Of a stretch of 64,000 nucleotides of DNA, positions 18,247 to 26,893 are shown piece after piece (position 1 is the first letter of the stretch; each line of letters starts with the position of its first letter). This DNA comes from Streptomyces caelestis. GTDB taxonomy: Bacteria; Actinomycetota; Actinomycetes; Streptomycetales; Streptomycetaceae. The DNA is taken from the NCBI RefSeq assembly GCF_014205255.1, contig NZ_JACHNE010000001.1:806001-870000 (forward strand), read 5' to 3'. The notes under the pieces were generated by a model, which saw nothing but the letters and a program-made list of their open reading frames with translations, did not search any database and had not been told where the DNA came from. The translations under genes were made by a program, and so were the position numbers.

Positions 18247-19077
18247 GTGAGCGAGAATCAGAACCTGCTCGCGGAGCAGCGGCGATCCCTGATCCTCGAC
18301 GAGGTCCGCCGCCGGGGCGGGGTCCGGGTCAACGAGCTGACGCGCAAGCTCGGCGTGTCGGACATGACGGTCCGCCGCGACCTCGACGCGCTCGCCCGCC
18401 AGGGCGTGCTGGAGAAGGTGCACGGCGGCGCGGTCCCGGTGGTCGAGGCGAGCACGCACGAACCGGGCTTCGAGGCCAAGTCGGGGCTGGAGCTGACCGC
18501 CAAGGAGGACATCGCACGGGCCGCGGCCAAGCTGGTCGCGCCGGGCGCGGCGATCGCCCTGTCCGGCGGTACGACGACGTACGCGCTGGCGCAGCAGCTG
18601 CTGGACGTGCCCGACCTGACGGTGGTCACCAACTCCGTGCGGGTGGCCGACGTCTTTCACGCGGCGCAGCGCACGTCGGGTCCGCGGCAGGGCGCGGCCA
18701 CGGTCGTGCTGACCGGCGGTGTGCGCACCCCGTCCGACTCGCTGGTGGGGCCGGTCGCCGACCAGGCGATCGCGGCGCTCCACTTCGACCTGCTGTTCCT
18801 CGGGGTGCACGGCATATCGGTGGAGGCCGGCCTGTCCACGCCGAACCTCGCGGAGGCGGAGACCAACCGGCGGCTCGTGCAGTCGGCCCGGCGGGTCGTG
18901 GTGGTCGCCGACCACACCAAGTGGGGCAAGGTGGGGCTGAGTTCGTTCGCCTCGCTGGAGCGGATCGACACGCTCGTGACGGACGCCGGTCTGCCGGACG
19001 AGGCGCGCGGGGTGGTCGTGGAGCATCTGCGGCGGCTGGTGGTGGCCGGGGAGCCCGACGAAGAGGCAGACAGCTGA
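18247..19077 (+). CDS. DeoR/GlpR-family transcriptional regulator
   Basis: This is a 276-residue regulator. The N-terminal DeoR helix-turn-helix (about 10-60) has VRVNELTRKLGVSDMTVRRD and then VHGGAVP. The C-terminal DeoR sensor domain (about 80-245) has the phosphosugar-binding SGGTTTYALAQQL, TVVTNS and VADHTKWGK motifs. DeoR regulators respond to phosphorylated sugars and usually act as repressors. No sugar gene is adjacent, so the target may lie elsewhere. It is divergent from the membrane hydrolase across a 291-bp region in which no clear operator was seen. The GTG start overlaps no other gene. Confidence 0.88.
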   Translation: MSENQNLLAEQRRSLILDEVRRRGGVRVNELTRKLGVSDMTVRRDLDALARQGVLEKVHGGAVPVVEASTHEPGFEAKSGLELTAKEDIARAAAKLVAPGAAIALSGGTTTYALAQQLLDVPDLTVVTNSVRVADVFHAAQRTSGPRQGAATVVLTGGVRTPSDSLVGPVADQAIAALHFDLLFLGVHGISVEAGLSTPNLAEAETNRRLVQSARRVVVVADHTKWGKVGLSSFASLERIDTLVTDAGLPDEARGVVVEHLRRLVVAGEPDEEADS

Positions 19078-19141
19078 CGGGTCGCCAGCTAGGGTGACGC
19101 TGCCGGTCATCGCCCGCTCCCTCACCAGGAGGGCTTCGTCC

Positions 19142-19612
19142 ATGGCTCACCGTCTGCGCCCGGTAGGGCTCGACTTCGTCGGGACCGCGCCCGTACGGCA
19201 TGTCTCCGAGCGGGACATCTCCGCTCCGGTGGAGGCGGTCTACCGCGCGCTGGAGGACGTGCCCGGCTGGGTCGACTGGTTCCCCCAGGTGACGGCCGCC
19301 CGCCCGATCGACGGCGGGAAGGGGCGCGACATCCGGCTCCTGGGAGGCGTCCGGTTCCGGGAGTCGGTCATCGCGGCGGAGGAACCCGAGGTGTACGCCT
19401 ATCGCGTCGACGTCACCAACGTGCCCGGGGTGCGGGCGATCGCCGAGGAGTGGCGGCTCGCCCCGGCCGGTACCGGGACCCGGGTGCGGTGGACGTTCGC
19501 GACCGACGGGGCGGCGGCGTACCGGCTCGCCATGAAGCCGGTACGGGCGGCTCAGGCCAAGGCGTTCCGGGACGCCGTCACGGCACTGGACCGCAGGCTC
19601 GCGGCGTCGTAG
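19142..19612 (+). CDS. SRPBCC-family protein (polyketide cyclase/START-like)
   Basis: This is a 156-residue protein with one START-like ligand-binding fold: DISAPVEAVYRALEDVPGW at the front, a central VYAYRVDVTN, then TRVRWTF and a long C-terminal helix. Such proteins bind hydrophobic small molecules or act as cyclases and dehydratases; nothing here identifies the ligand. AGGAGG lies 9 bp before the ATG. It follows the DeoR-type regulator by 64 bp and could be cotranscribed with it. It ends 30 bp from the convergent PLP-enzyme gene. Confidence 0.8.
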   Translation: MAHRLRPVGLDFVGTAPVRHVSERDISAPVEAVYRALEDVPGWVDWFPQVTAARPIDGGKGRDIRLLGGVRFRESVIAAEEPEVYAYRVDVTNVPGVRAIAEEWRLAPAGTGTRVRWTFATDGAAAYRLAMKPVRAAQAKAFRDAVTALDRRLAAS

Positions 19613-19642
19613 CGCCCGGCACCGGCGGGCCAGTGTCCCGGC

Positions 19643-20767
19643 TCAGCCGGGCCAGACGCCCGTCTCCAGCAGCGAGTCGATCGCGGCCGTGTACGGCTCG
19701 ATGTCCAGCCCCTGGGCGGCCAGCCAGGTGTCCGAGTAGTACTTGTCGAGATACCGGTCCCCCGGGTCGCACAGCAGCGTGACGACGCTCCCCTGCCGCC
19801 CCTCGGACACCATCTCCGCGACGATCTTCAGCGCGCTCCACAGGCCCGTGCCGGTCGAGCCGCCCGCCTTGCGGCCGATGGCCCGCTCCAGTGCCCGTAC
19901 CGCGGCGACACTGGCCGCGTCGGGCACCTTCATCATCCGGTCGATCGCGCCGGGCACGAAGCTCGGTTCCATACGGGGCCGGCCGATGCCCTCGATACGG
20001 GAGCCGCAGTCGCAGGTGACGTCCGGATCGCCGGTGGTCCAGCCCTCGAAGAAGCACGAGTTCTCGGGGTCGGCCACGCAGACGCGCGTGTCGTGCTGCA
20101 TGTAGTGGACGTAGCGCGCGAGGGTCGCCGAGGTGCCGCCGGTGCCCGCCGTGGCGACGATCCACGCCGGCTCGGGGAACCGCTCCATCCGCAGCTGCCG
20201 GAAGATGGACTCGGCGATGTTGTTGTTGCCGCGCCAGTCCGTGGCCCGTTCGGCGTAGGTGAACTGGTCCATGTAGTGGCCGCCGGTCTCGGCCGCGAGG
20301 CGGGCGGACTCCTCGTACATCGTGCGGGAGTCGTCCACGAAGTGGCACCGGCCGGCGTGGAACTCGATGAGGCGGATCTTCTCGGCGCTCGTCGTGCGCG
20401 GCATGACGGCGATGAAGGGCACGCCGATGAGCTTGGCGAAGTACGCCTCGGAGACGGCCGTCGAGCCGCTGGAAGCCTCGATCACCGGGCGGTCCGGCCG
20501 GATCCAGCCGTTGCAGAGGCCGTAGAGGAAGAGGGAGCGGGCGAGCCGGTGTTTGAGGCTGCCGGTGGGGTGGGTGGACTCGTCCTTCAGGTACAGGTCG
20601 ATGCCCCACCGCTCCGGAAGGGGGAAGTGGAGCAGGTGCGTGTCGGCCGAGCGGTTGGCGTCGGCCTGGACTCTGCGGACGGCTTCTTTCAGCCATGCGC
20701 GGTAGGCGGCGTCGCTGTGGTCGACGTCGAGGGTCACACCGGTCCGGGTCTGCTGGGGAGTGCTCAC
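19643..20767 (-). CDS. Cysteine synthase-family PLP enzyme, probably L-cysteine desulfhydrase (Cds1 type)
   Basis: This is a 374-residue fold-type II PLP enzyme. The cofactor Lys is in [14 protein letters not shown], preceded by YLKDEST. The phosphate-binding SSGSTAVSE and the Gly-rich [15 protein letters not shown] follow. A CDCGS motif and an [12 protein letters not shown] insertion distinguish it from CysK/CysM and match the actinobacterial Cds1 group, which releases H2S, pyruvate and ammonia from cysteine. AGGAG is 8 bp before the GTG at 20767. No cysteine biosynthesis genes are adjacent. The desulfhydrase role is inferred from family resemblance; a synthase activity is the alternative. 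Confidence 0.82.
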   Translation of the reverse strand: MSTPQQTRTGVTLDVDHSDAAYRAWLKEAVRRVQADANRSADTHLLHFPLPERWGIDLYLKDESTHPTGSLKHRLARSLFLYGLCNGWIRPDRPVIEASSGSTAVSEAYFAKLIGVPFIAVMPRTTSAEKIRLIEFHAGRCHFVDDSRTMYEESARLAAETGGHYMDQFTYAERATDWRGNNNIAESIFRQLRMERFPEPAWIVATAGTGGTSATLARYVHYMQHDTRVCVADPENSCFFEGWTTGDPDVTCDCGSRIEGIGRPRMEPSFVPGAIDRMMKVPDAASVAAVRALERAIGRKAGGSTGTGLWSALKIVAEMVSEGRQGSVVTLLCDPGDRYLDKYYSDTWLAAQGLDIEPYTAAIDSLLETGVWPG

Positions 20768-21169
20768 GGGGGGGGCTCCTAACGCTGCGCGCCGACGACG
20801 CGTCGCGCGGCCGACACCCCGATCATATGCATCTTCCGCACGCTTCTCACCTGCATAAACGCACCTTTGAGCCCCCCAAAGCGCCCCCTGGGGCAGGGCC
20901 CGGTGCAAGGGGGCGCGCGGTCCCGGGGGCGCACTTACGCATGTGCTCCGGGCGCCCCCAGGAGAGGGGGTCCGCTGTACTGGTGCTCGACGCCGGGTGG
21001 GGGCAGACTTCACCGCGGGACCGGGGCTCCGAAAGGGGTACCGGCATGGGTACAGGCACCAGCCGGAGCAAGCCTCCGGGCGGGGGCACACTGGATCAGG
21101 ACACGAGCCTGTGCCGGACACCATGCAGAGCGGGGCCGGTGCACCGACGCGCACAAGGGGGCGGGTGGC
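20768..21169. other. 402-bp intergenic region with short direct repeats upstream of the PLP-enzyme gene
   Basis: No gene is supported. Near the PLP-enzyme start lie two similar pieces, TGCATCTTCCGCAC (from about 20828) and TGCATAAACGCAC (from about 20851), both TGCAT-N3/4-CGCAC. They may be a regulator site for the divergent promoters. The rest (about 20880-21165) is very GC-rich with G runs and codes for nothing convincing on either strand. Confidence 0.35.
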
Positions 21170-21493
21170 ATGGCGGAGCCGGAGTTCAGGGCCACGGGCG
21201 TGCGGATCGGGAAGCGGCTGCGTTCCCTCACTCGGGCCGGACAGGTCCGGATCAGCGACGGCCGGCTCGAGCTGCTGACCAGCTACGGCAGTGAGATCGA
21301 CAGCGCGCCGGTGCAGGCGGTGCGCGCCTCCAAGCCCTGGTTCGGTCCCGATGACCGGGCCACGGCGGATCTCAACGGCAAGCGGTACCTGCTCACTCTG
21401 GGCGACCACGACCCCGCTCCGGGCGAGCCGGGGCCGCCCGCCGCACGGCGCTTCATCGAGGCCGTGCGCAGGGCGGCGGGGCGCGGCGGCTGA
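21170..21493 (+). CDS. Conserved hypothetical protein
   Basis: This is a 107-residue soluble protein with no signal peptide or membrane segment. It has a strand-rich centre ([20 protein letters not shown], then [19 protein letters not shown]) and a C-terminal helix ([12 protein letters not shown]). The pattern is typical of short Streptomyces proteins that look like PH-type or SH3-like beta-barrels, but no family can be named. A GGGGGCGGG tract precedes the ATG by about 5 bp. It sits alone between the Cds1-type gene and the GHKL kinase. Confidence 0.6.
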   Translation: MAEPEFRATGVRIGKRLRSLTRAGQVRISDGRLELLTSYGSEIDSAPVQAVRASKPWFGPDDRATADLNGKRYLLTLGDHDPAPGEPGPPAARRFIEAVRRAAGRGG

Positions 21494-21676
21494 GGTGTCC
21501 GCGAGTTGCGGTACCCCACCCCCTGCGTCACTCTGTTCTCACGTCACTCTGGGTTTACCGGCGATAACGCTGCGAACCAGCCCGCCGGCCACGACAGCGG
21601 GCGGCAGTGTCACGAAGGCGCCCTGCTGGATCCGAACTCCGTGTTCTTCCGGACCTCACGTCGGGGAGTCGCAGCC

Positions 21677-22210
21677 GTGATCAGCTACCCAAGCAGGCAC
21701 TGCACGGTGGAGCTCCAAGCCCTGCCGTCGCGGATCGGCCAGGTCCGCAGAATCGTCTCTGCGCAGTTGCGCTACTGGCATCTGGACGCCCTGATCGACC
21801 GGGCCTCGCTCGGTGTGACGGAGCTGTTGTCCAACGTCCACCGACATGCCCAGCCCGACAAGACGTGCACCGTGGAGATAGAGCTGCTGCTCGACCGGCT
21901 CACGGTCTCGGTGCGCGACCACGACCCGCGGATGCCCGTGGTCGACGACGCCGAACCTCTGGCCACCTGTGGGCGCGGGTTGGCGATGGTGGCCGCCATG
22001 AGCGAGAGCTGGGGCGTCCGGCCGGACGGCGAGTCCGGCAAGGTCGTGTGGTTCACCCTCCCGACGTCCTCCGCCACCGTGGCGGCGCCGTCGCGCCGGG
22101 CGCGCCGCACCGCCCTGGAGAAACCCGCGCGCAGGTTCGCGGAGGTGGGGCACACCGCCGACGGGCTCCGGCCCGAACATGCTCCCGCCCGGTCCGCCGT
22201 TGCCGGTTGA
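21677..22210 (+). CDS. GHKL-type ATP-binding protein (RsbW-like anti-sigma/regulatory kinase)
   Basis: This is a 177-residue protein with a stand-alone HATPase_c fold. The N-box is ELLSNVHRHA, the D-box DHDPRMP, and the G-box GRGLAMVAAMS. Proteins of this type in Streptomyces act as anti-sigma factors or partner-switching kinases, and this family is greatly expanded there. The C-terminal 35 residues (RRARRTALEKPARRF onward) are a basic, probably disordered tail. The GTG at 21677 has GGGGAG 8 bp upstream. No sigma factor or anti-anti-sigma gene is adjacent, so its partner is unknown. Confidence 0.82.
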   Translation: MISYPSRHCTVELQALPSRIGQVRRIVSAQLRYWHLDALIDRASLGVTELLSNVHRHAQPDKTCTVEIELLLDRLTVSVRDHDPRMPVVDDAEPLATCGRGLAMVAAMSESWGVRPDGESGKVVWFTLPTSSATVAAPSRRARRTALEKPARRFAEVGHTADGLRPEHAPARSAVAG

Positions 22211-22449
22211 CCGGGCGGTGACCACCGTTCGCACGTCGGTTGCCGCCGGGTGAGGTACGCCTCCGGGCGCACGTCACCCGGTGGCGACGGGTGGCCTACA
22301 ACGGAAACCGTCTGAAGTCGTCCTCCAGACGACACCGAACACGGTCCGGAACTACGGGATCGGCGTGGGCAAGACCGCTGAGCGGATCGGCGAGGGCCGG
22401 CCGCTGGCCTCGGTCGCGGAGCCCTCGAACTGCTGGGGCAGGGCGGCGG

Positions 22450-22812
22450 TCAACAGCCGGAAGCCGCCGTCCTCGCGCCGGCCGCGGCCGGGAGCAGACC
22501 GGTCGCCAGGATCACGTCGCATCCCTCGGCAGCCGTGACGACCGCCTCGTACGTCGTGGTGGTCATCGCGGCCGCGCGTGCGGGCAGTCCCTCCGCGGGA
22601 GCCTTCGTCTTCCCGGTGAGCACCCCCTTCACTAACGGGCGCACCGGCTCGCCGATCGGCACCAGCGGGAGGCCGACGGAGTCGAACAGCTCCGCGAAGT
22701 CAGGGGGCGTGCACCTCCGCACGTCCACTCCTGGGTTCCGCAGCTGCACCGCAACCGCCACCAGCGGTTCGACGTCTCCGCGCGACCCGTAGGCCATCAA
22801 CAGCACGCTCAT
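22450..22812 (-). pseudogene. Truncated N-terminal fragment of an MGT/GT28-type glycosyltransferase
   Basis: About 120 residues remain: MSVLLMAYGSRGDVEPLV, then RRCTPPDFAELFDSVGLPLVPIGEPVRPL, and EGCDVILATGLLPAA. This is the standard N-terminal domain of UDP-sugar glycosyltransferases of the macrolide type (about 400 residues when intact). The frame breaks at GARTAASGC and stops. The C-terminal nucleotide-sugar-binding half is absent from the following 240 bp on either strand. It is a relic, probably not functional. It lies between the GHKL gene and the TetR operon. Confidence 0.75.
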
Positions 22813-22962
22813 GTAGTGAGTCTCATTTCGTGGGATTCCGGGCTCGGCCTGGCAGGGGCCCGCTCTTGCTGTCAGTGGCACGCCTGGCCTTGTTCCTGGG
22901 TCAGGCGTACCTCGGAGGAAGTAGGCGGGAGGGGCAGGCGTGCTCCCCCGGACCTCGACTCT

Positions 22963-22982
22963 TGTAACTACTGGTATGTACA
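22963..22982. promoter_or_regulatory. 20-bp inverted repeat, probable TetR operator
   Basis: The sequence TGTAACTACTGGTATGTACA reads TGTA-N2-TAC on both strands around its centre, the form of a TetR-family operator. It ends 8 bp before the ATG of the TetR gene at 22991 and so overlaps the likely promoter/leader, fitting autorepression of the TetR-DUF4865-phosphotriesterase operon. Confidence 0.6.
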
Positions 22983-22990
22983 GTGAGGGC

Positions 22991-23554
22991 ATGAGCACCT
23001 CGGAACGGCTGATCGAGTCCACCCGTGAACTCCTGTGGGAGCGCGGCTACGTGGGCACGAGCCCCAAGGCGATCCTGGAGCGCGCGGGCGCCGGGCAGGG
23101 CAGCATGTACCACCATTTCAAGGGCAAGCCCGACCTCGCGCTGGCCGCCATCCGGCGGACCGCCGAGGAGATGCGGGCCACCGCCGCGGGAGTACTCGAC
23201 GGCCCGGGGACGCCGTACCAGCGCATCGAGGCGTATCTGCGGCGCGAGCGGGATGTGCTGCGGGGCTGCCCGGTCGGCCGGCTGACCATGGACCCGGACG
23301 TGATCGCCAGCGCCGAGCTGCGCGCCCCGGTCGACGAGACGCTCGACTGGATCCGTGAGCGGATCGCCGGGCTCGTCGAAGAGGGCAAGACTCAGGGCCA
23401 GTTCGCGCCCTCACTGGACGGCGGGGAGATCGCCGCGGCGGTCGTCGCGACGGTCCAGGGCGGTTACGTCCTCGCCCGCGCCTCCGGCTCCCCCGCCGCC
23501 TTCGACGCGGGTGTGCGGGGCCTGCTGTCGCTGCTGGCACCCCGCCCCGCTTGA
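22991..23554 (+). CDS. TetR-family transcriptional regulator
   Basis: This is a 187-residue regulator. The N-terminal helix-turn-helix is TSERLIESTRELLWERGYVG, then GQGSMYHHFKGKPDLAL. The C-terminal ligand domain contains RGCPVGRL, typical of the LmrA/YxaF-like TetR group. The ATG at 22991 was preferred to the one at 22976, which lies inside the operator and would add five unusual residues. It is the first gene of an operon: its stop lies 10 bp before the DUF4865 gene and overlaps that gene's ribosome binding site. It probably represses its own operon. Confidence 0.87.
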   Translation: MSTSERLIESTRELLWERGYVGTSPKAILERAGAGQGSMYHHFKGKPDLALAAIRRTAEEMRATAAGVLDGPGTPYQRIEAYLRRERDVLRGCPVGRLTMDPDVIASAELRAPVDETLDWIRERIAGLVEEGKTQGQFAPSLDGGEIAAAVVATVQGGYVLARASGSPAAFDAGVRGLLSLLAPRPA

Positions 23555-23564
23555 GGAGACCCGA

Positions 23565-24143
23565 ATGCACGCCATGCAGTACGAACTCACCTTGCCCGCC
23601 GACTACGACATGCGCGTCATCCGCGACCGTGTCGACCGCTCGGGGCACCTGCTCGACGACTGGGACGGGCTCGGCCTCAAGGCCTATCTGATGCGCGAGC
23701 GCGGTCTGCGCGGCTCGCCGGTCAACCAGTACGCGCCCTTCTACCTGTGGAACACCGTCGAAGGCATGAACGCCTTCCTCTGGGGCGGCGGGTTCCAGAG
23801 GCTCAGTGACGACTTCGGGCGGCCGTCCGCACGACAGTGGACGGGGCTCGCGTACGAGGAGGGTGCCGGTTCACGCGGGCGGTTCGCGGTACGGCGGCGC
23901 CAGCCCGTCCCCGCCTCCGGGGCGTTGGCCGAGGCGGCGGAGGACGCGGTGCGGGAGGCCCGGCGGCTGGCGGCGGAGGACGGGGCCCTGCTCGCCGCGG
24001 CCGCCGTCGACACGAGCCGCTGGGAGCTGGTGCACTTCTCCCTCTGGGAGCACGACAGCCCGAAGGCCGACGGGGACGTGTTCGAGGTGCTGCACCTGTC
24101 GGCACCGGGCCGGGACCGGTTGCCCCGGGGGCGCCGGTGGTGA
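23565..24143 (+). CDS. DUF4865-family protein
   Basis: This is a 192-residue protein. It starts MHAMQYELTLPADYDM and has the family's conserved LKAYLMRERG, SPVNQYAPFYLWN and FLWGGGFQ pieces, then a helical part and WELVHFSLWEH near the end. DUF4865 members have no established function. The ferredoxin-like, monooxygenase-sized halves (two repeats of a roughly 95-residue unit) suggest a dimeric alpha/beta-barrel-type small-molecule enzyme; this is inference. GAGGAG lies 7 bp upstream of the ATG. Its stop overlaps the start of the phosphotriesterase-like gene (GTGA), so the two are translationally coupled. Confidence 0.75.
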   Translation: MHAMQYELTLPADYDMRVIRDRVDRSGHLLDDWDGLGLKAYLMRERGLRGSPVNQYAPFYLWNTVEGMNAFLWGGGFQRLSDDFGRPSARQWTGLAYEEGAGSRGRFAVRRRQPVPASGALAEAAEDAVREARRLAAEDGALLAAAAVDTSRWELVHFSLWEHDSPKADGDVFEVLHLSAPGRDRLPRGRRW

Positions 24144-25048
24144 GCGCGGTCCGCACGGTGCTGGGAGACGTGCCGCCCGGAGAGCTGGGTGTGTGCGACG
24201 CCCACGACCACCTGTTCTTCGGCAGTCCCCGGCTGCCCGGCCAGGAGCTGCGCAGTGTGGCGGCGGCACGGGCGGAGCTGGTCGCGTTCCGGGCGCAGGG
24301 CGGTGGTGCCGTGGTGCAGTGGACGCCGTACGGGCTAGGGCGGCGGGCCGCCGATCTGCCGCCGCTGTCCCGGGAGACCGGGGTGCACGTGGTGGCGGCG
24401 ACCGGGCTGCACCAGGCCGTCCACTACGACGAGGACGCGCTGAAGGGGCTTCGGGGCCGGCTCGCCGACGTCTTCGTTGCGGAACTCGCCGAGGGCATCG
24501 GGGCGTCGGGGGTGCGGGCGGGGCTCGTCAAGGTCGCGGGCGGTTTCCACGCCCTGGACGCGCACGCCCGCTGGACCATGACGGCGGCGGCCGAGGCGCA
24601 TCACGCCACGGGCGCGACCATCGCCGTGCATCTGGAGCTGGGCACCGGGGCGCTGGACGTACTGGACCTGCTGTGCGGGGAGTTGGGGGTGCCGCCGTGT
24701 CGCGTGGTGCTCGGGCACCTCAACCGCTCCCCCGACCTCGTGGTGCATCGGCAGGCGGCAGATTCCGGGTGCTATCTGGCGTTTGACGGCCCGTCACACG
24801 CCCACCACGCCACCGACTGGCGGATGCCGGACGCCGTAAGGGCCCTCGCCGACGCCGGGTTCGGCGACCGGCTGCTGCTGGGCGCGGACACCACGACGGC
24901 CGCCGCCCGCTCGGTGGGCGGCGGCCCCGGGATGCCGTATCTGCTGCGCCGGGTGCGCCCGCGGCTCGTCCACGCGGTGGGCGAGGACCTGGTGGGGCGC
25001 ATCCTCATGGAGAACCCGGGCCGGGCGTTCGCCGTGGAGTGGAGCTGA
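24140..25048 (+). CDS. Phosphotriesterase-family metallohydrolase
   Basis: This is a 302-residue TIM-barrel amidohydrolase of the phosphotriesterase/lactonase family. Metal ligands are recognisable: DAHDH (His22, His24), the Lys expected to be carbamylated in LVKVAGGF, His in IAVHLELG, His in VLGHLNRSPD, and the Asp in LLGADTT. In this family the natural activity is usually lactone or ester hydrolysis. The start is taken at the GTG that overlaps the DUF4865 stop (a second GTG lies 3 bp upstream). It is the last gene of the TetR-controlled operon. The substrate is unknown. Confidence 0.84.
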   Translation: MSAVRTVLGDVPPGELGVCDAHDHLFFGSPRLPGQELRSVAAARAELVAFRAQGGGAVVQWTPYGLGRRAADLPPLSRETGVHVVAATGLHQAVHYDEDALKGLRGRLADVFVAELAEGIGASGVRAGLVKVAGGFHALDAHARWTMTAAAEAHHATGATIAVHLELGTGALDVLDLLCGELGVPPCRVVLGHLNRSPDLVVHRQAADSGCYLAFDGPSHAHHATDWRMPDAVRALADAGFGDRLLLGADTTTAAARSVGGGPGMPYLLRRVRPRLVHAVGEDLVGRILMENPGRAFAVEWS

Positions 25049-25099
25049 CGGCGTGGTCGGCGGTGCCTCACTCGGCGCCCCAGGTCGGGGCCTGGTCGC

Positions 25100-25522
25100 T
25101 CAGGACGAGGCCTGGTCGCTGTCCTTCATCTCGCCCCAGCCGTGCCAGCGGTCGACCTCGATCCAGGCGCTGACCCGGGGGCGGACGCGGTTCGGGTACG
25201 GCTTGCCGGTGTAGTGCCGGGCGAGCAGGTCGATGTCGGCCAGGCCCTCGTCGTCGTACATCTCGGTGACGCGTCCGATGAGGGTGACGTGGGTGTACCA
25301 GTCGTCGGCGGCCAGGACGGTGAGGGTCACGCGCGGGTCGCGGCGCAGGTGCTTCAGGCGGACCCGGCCCTCGTCGAGGTTGATCAGCACCCGGCCGTCC
25401 TTCCATACGTACCAGGTGGCGGTGGAGACCGGTGTGCCGTCGGAGCGGAGCGTGGCCATGACGCACGGGTTGGGCCGGCTCAGCAGGGCGTCGGCCTCGG
25501 GCGGAAGCGGCGGCTTGGACAT
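25100..25522 (-). CDS. PPOX-class F420-dependent oxidoreductase
   Basis: This is a 140-residue split-barrel flavin/deazaflavin enzyme of the pyridoxamine-phosphate-oxidase-like superfamily. Motifs include PCVMATLRSDGTPVSTATWY, KDGRVLINLDEGRVRLKHLRRDPRV and GRVTEMYDD. The basic RxKxLRRDPR segment is characteristic of the F420-binding PPOX group in actinomycetes. GGAGG is 6 bp before the ATG. It lies 21 bp upstream of... the start of the hydroxyisobutyrate dehydrogenase-like gene's stop region on the same strand; that gene (25541-26431) is transcribed first, with a 18-bp gap. The substrate is unknown. Confidence 0.83.
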   Translation of the reverse strand: MSKPPLPPEADALLSRPNPCVMATLRSDGTPVSTATWYVWKDGRVLINLDEGRVRLKHLRRDPRVTLTVLAADDWYTHVTLIGRVTEMYDDEGLADIDLLARHYTGKPYPNRVRPRVSAWIEVDRWHGWGEMKDSDQASS

Positions 25523-25540
25523 GGGGAACCTCCAGGGTGA

Positions 25541-26431
25541 TCAGGCGGACGGGGTGTCGTCGAAGCTCGCGAAATAGGCGGCGGCCATGTCCTCGTCGCC
25601 GTGGCCCTGGGCGGCGGCACGCTCCATGCGGGCGGCGGCGGCTTCGGCCACGTCCAGGCGGACGCCGTGGCCCGCGCCGGCCTCGACGATGAGGCGGGCG
25701 TCCTTGGCCGCGGTACTCACCGCGAACTGGGGCGGTGTGAGCCGGTCTTCGAGGACCAGGCCTGACTTGGCGTGCAGATAGCCCATGTCGAGCGGACCGC
25801 CGGCGATGAGGTCGAGGAAACCGCGCGGGTCGACGTCGAGGGCCTTCGCCAGCGCCAGGGCCTCACCGGCGGCGGCCGTGACGGCGAGGACCCAGCTGTT
25901 GGCGACCAGCTTCAGCCGGGTGGCGCCGCCGGCCGCGCCGTCCTCGCCGGCCCACACGGTACGGGCGCCGACGGCGTCGAAGACCGGCATCACCGTGTCC
26001 CGGCCCTCGGCGGGGCCGGCGGCGAGGACGGTCAGCTGCCCGGCCTCGGCGGGCTGGCGGGTGCCGAGGACGGGGGCGTCGTAGAAGACCAGGCCGTGCT
26101 CGCGGGCGAAGGCGGCGAGGTCGCCGATGGCCTCGACGCCGGCGGTCGTGGACTGCATCCACGCGGTGCCGGGGCGCAGGGCGGGGGCGGCCTGGCGCAT
26201 CGCGTCCAGGGCGGCGGGGCCGTCGTAGAGCATGGTCAGGACGACGTCGCTGTCCCGGACCGCCTGCGCGGGGGTGTCGGCGATGTGCACGCCCTCGGTG
26301 GCCAGCGGCTCGGCCTTGGCGCGGGTACGGTTCCAGACGTGGACGGTGTGCCCGGCGCGCGCCAGGTTCCGGGCCATCGCGGCGCCCATGATGCCGGTTC
26401 CCAGGACGCTCACGGTGAGCTTGTCGGTCAT
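25541..26431 (-). CDS. NAD(P)-dependent beta-hydroxyacid dehydrogenase (3-hydroxyisobutyrate dehydrogenase family)
   Basis: This is a 296-residue cytoplasmic dehydrogenase. The Rossmann motif GTGIMGAAMARNL starts at residue 11, followed by VWNRTRAKAEPL. The substrate-site motif in beta-hydroxyacid dehydrogenases (DxPVxG) appears as DAPVLGTRQPAEAGQLT, and the catalytic Lys is in GGATRLKLVANSW. The Arg in VWNRT after beta-2 favours NADP. Imine reductases share this fold and cannot be excluded. GAGGAAG precedes the ATG by 8 bp. The PPOX gene follows it on the same strand, probably in one transcript. Confidence 0.84.
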   Translation of the reverse strand: MTDKLTVSVLGTGIMGAAMARNLARAGHTVHVWNRTRAKAEPLATEGVHIADTPAQAVRDSDVVLTMLYDGPAALDAMRQAAPALRPGTAWMQSTTAGVEAIGDLAAFAREHGLVFYDAPVLGTRQPAEAGQLTVLAAGPAEGRDTVMPVFDAVGARTVWAGEDGAAGGATRLKLVANSWVLAVTAAAGEALALAKALDVDPRGFLDLIAGGPLDMGYLHAKSGLVLEDRLTPPQFAVSTAAKDARLIVEAGAGHGVRLDVAEAAAARMERAAAQGHGDEDMAAAYFASFDDTPSA

Positions 26432-26559
26432 GACGTCAACTTCCTCGTTCGTACGGTGCGGGCGTGCCGCCTGCGGTCCAGCCTGCCCGCTCAGGCGCGA
26501 ACCTTCCCGAAAGCGGCGCGGACAAGCCCGTCGAGCCACACCTGATGTCCGTTGAGCAT

Positions 26560-26875
26560 CGGATTCGGGGTCTGCCGGGCCGGTTCGGCGGCGGGGCGGC
26601 CGATCTGGGTCTCCTGGGTGAGGATGCGGACGCGGCCGCCGGGCAGGTCCTCCTCCACGCCGTGCTGCCCGCGGTGACCGCTGGGCGCGGGCCACAGCGT
26701 GCTGCCCCGTTCACTGTGCGCGGAGAACCTGGGCTATGGCCGTCTCGTCCTGCTGCACGCGGCGGCGGAACCGCCGCTGAACACACCGTCTCTCGTCCAG
26801 CGGCCGGGTGCCGCCGGCAACCCGGCCGTGGTCCGGGTCCGCGCGTGTCTTCAGCGGGCGGCCGACGACCGGTAG
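26560..26875 (+). pseudogene. Frameshifted C-terminal remnant of a LysR-type regulator
   Basis: In one frame the sequence reads VLLHAVLPAVTAG. After a one-base shift near 26690 it continues GAGHSVLPRSLCAENLGYGR, then LVLLHAAAEPPLNTPSLVQR and NPAVVRVRACLQRAADDR, ending at TAG 26873-26875. That is the standard C-terminal effector domain ending of LysR regulators. The DNA-binding half is missing and in-frame stops occur upstream, so the gene is broken. The left boundary is approximate. Confidence 0.5.
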
Positions 26876-26893
26876 GCCCGTGCGGTGACCGGC

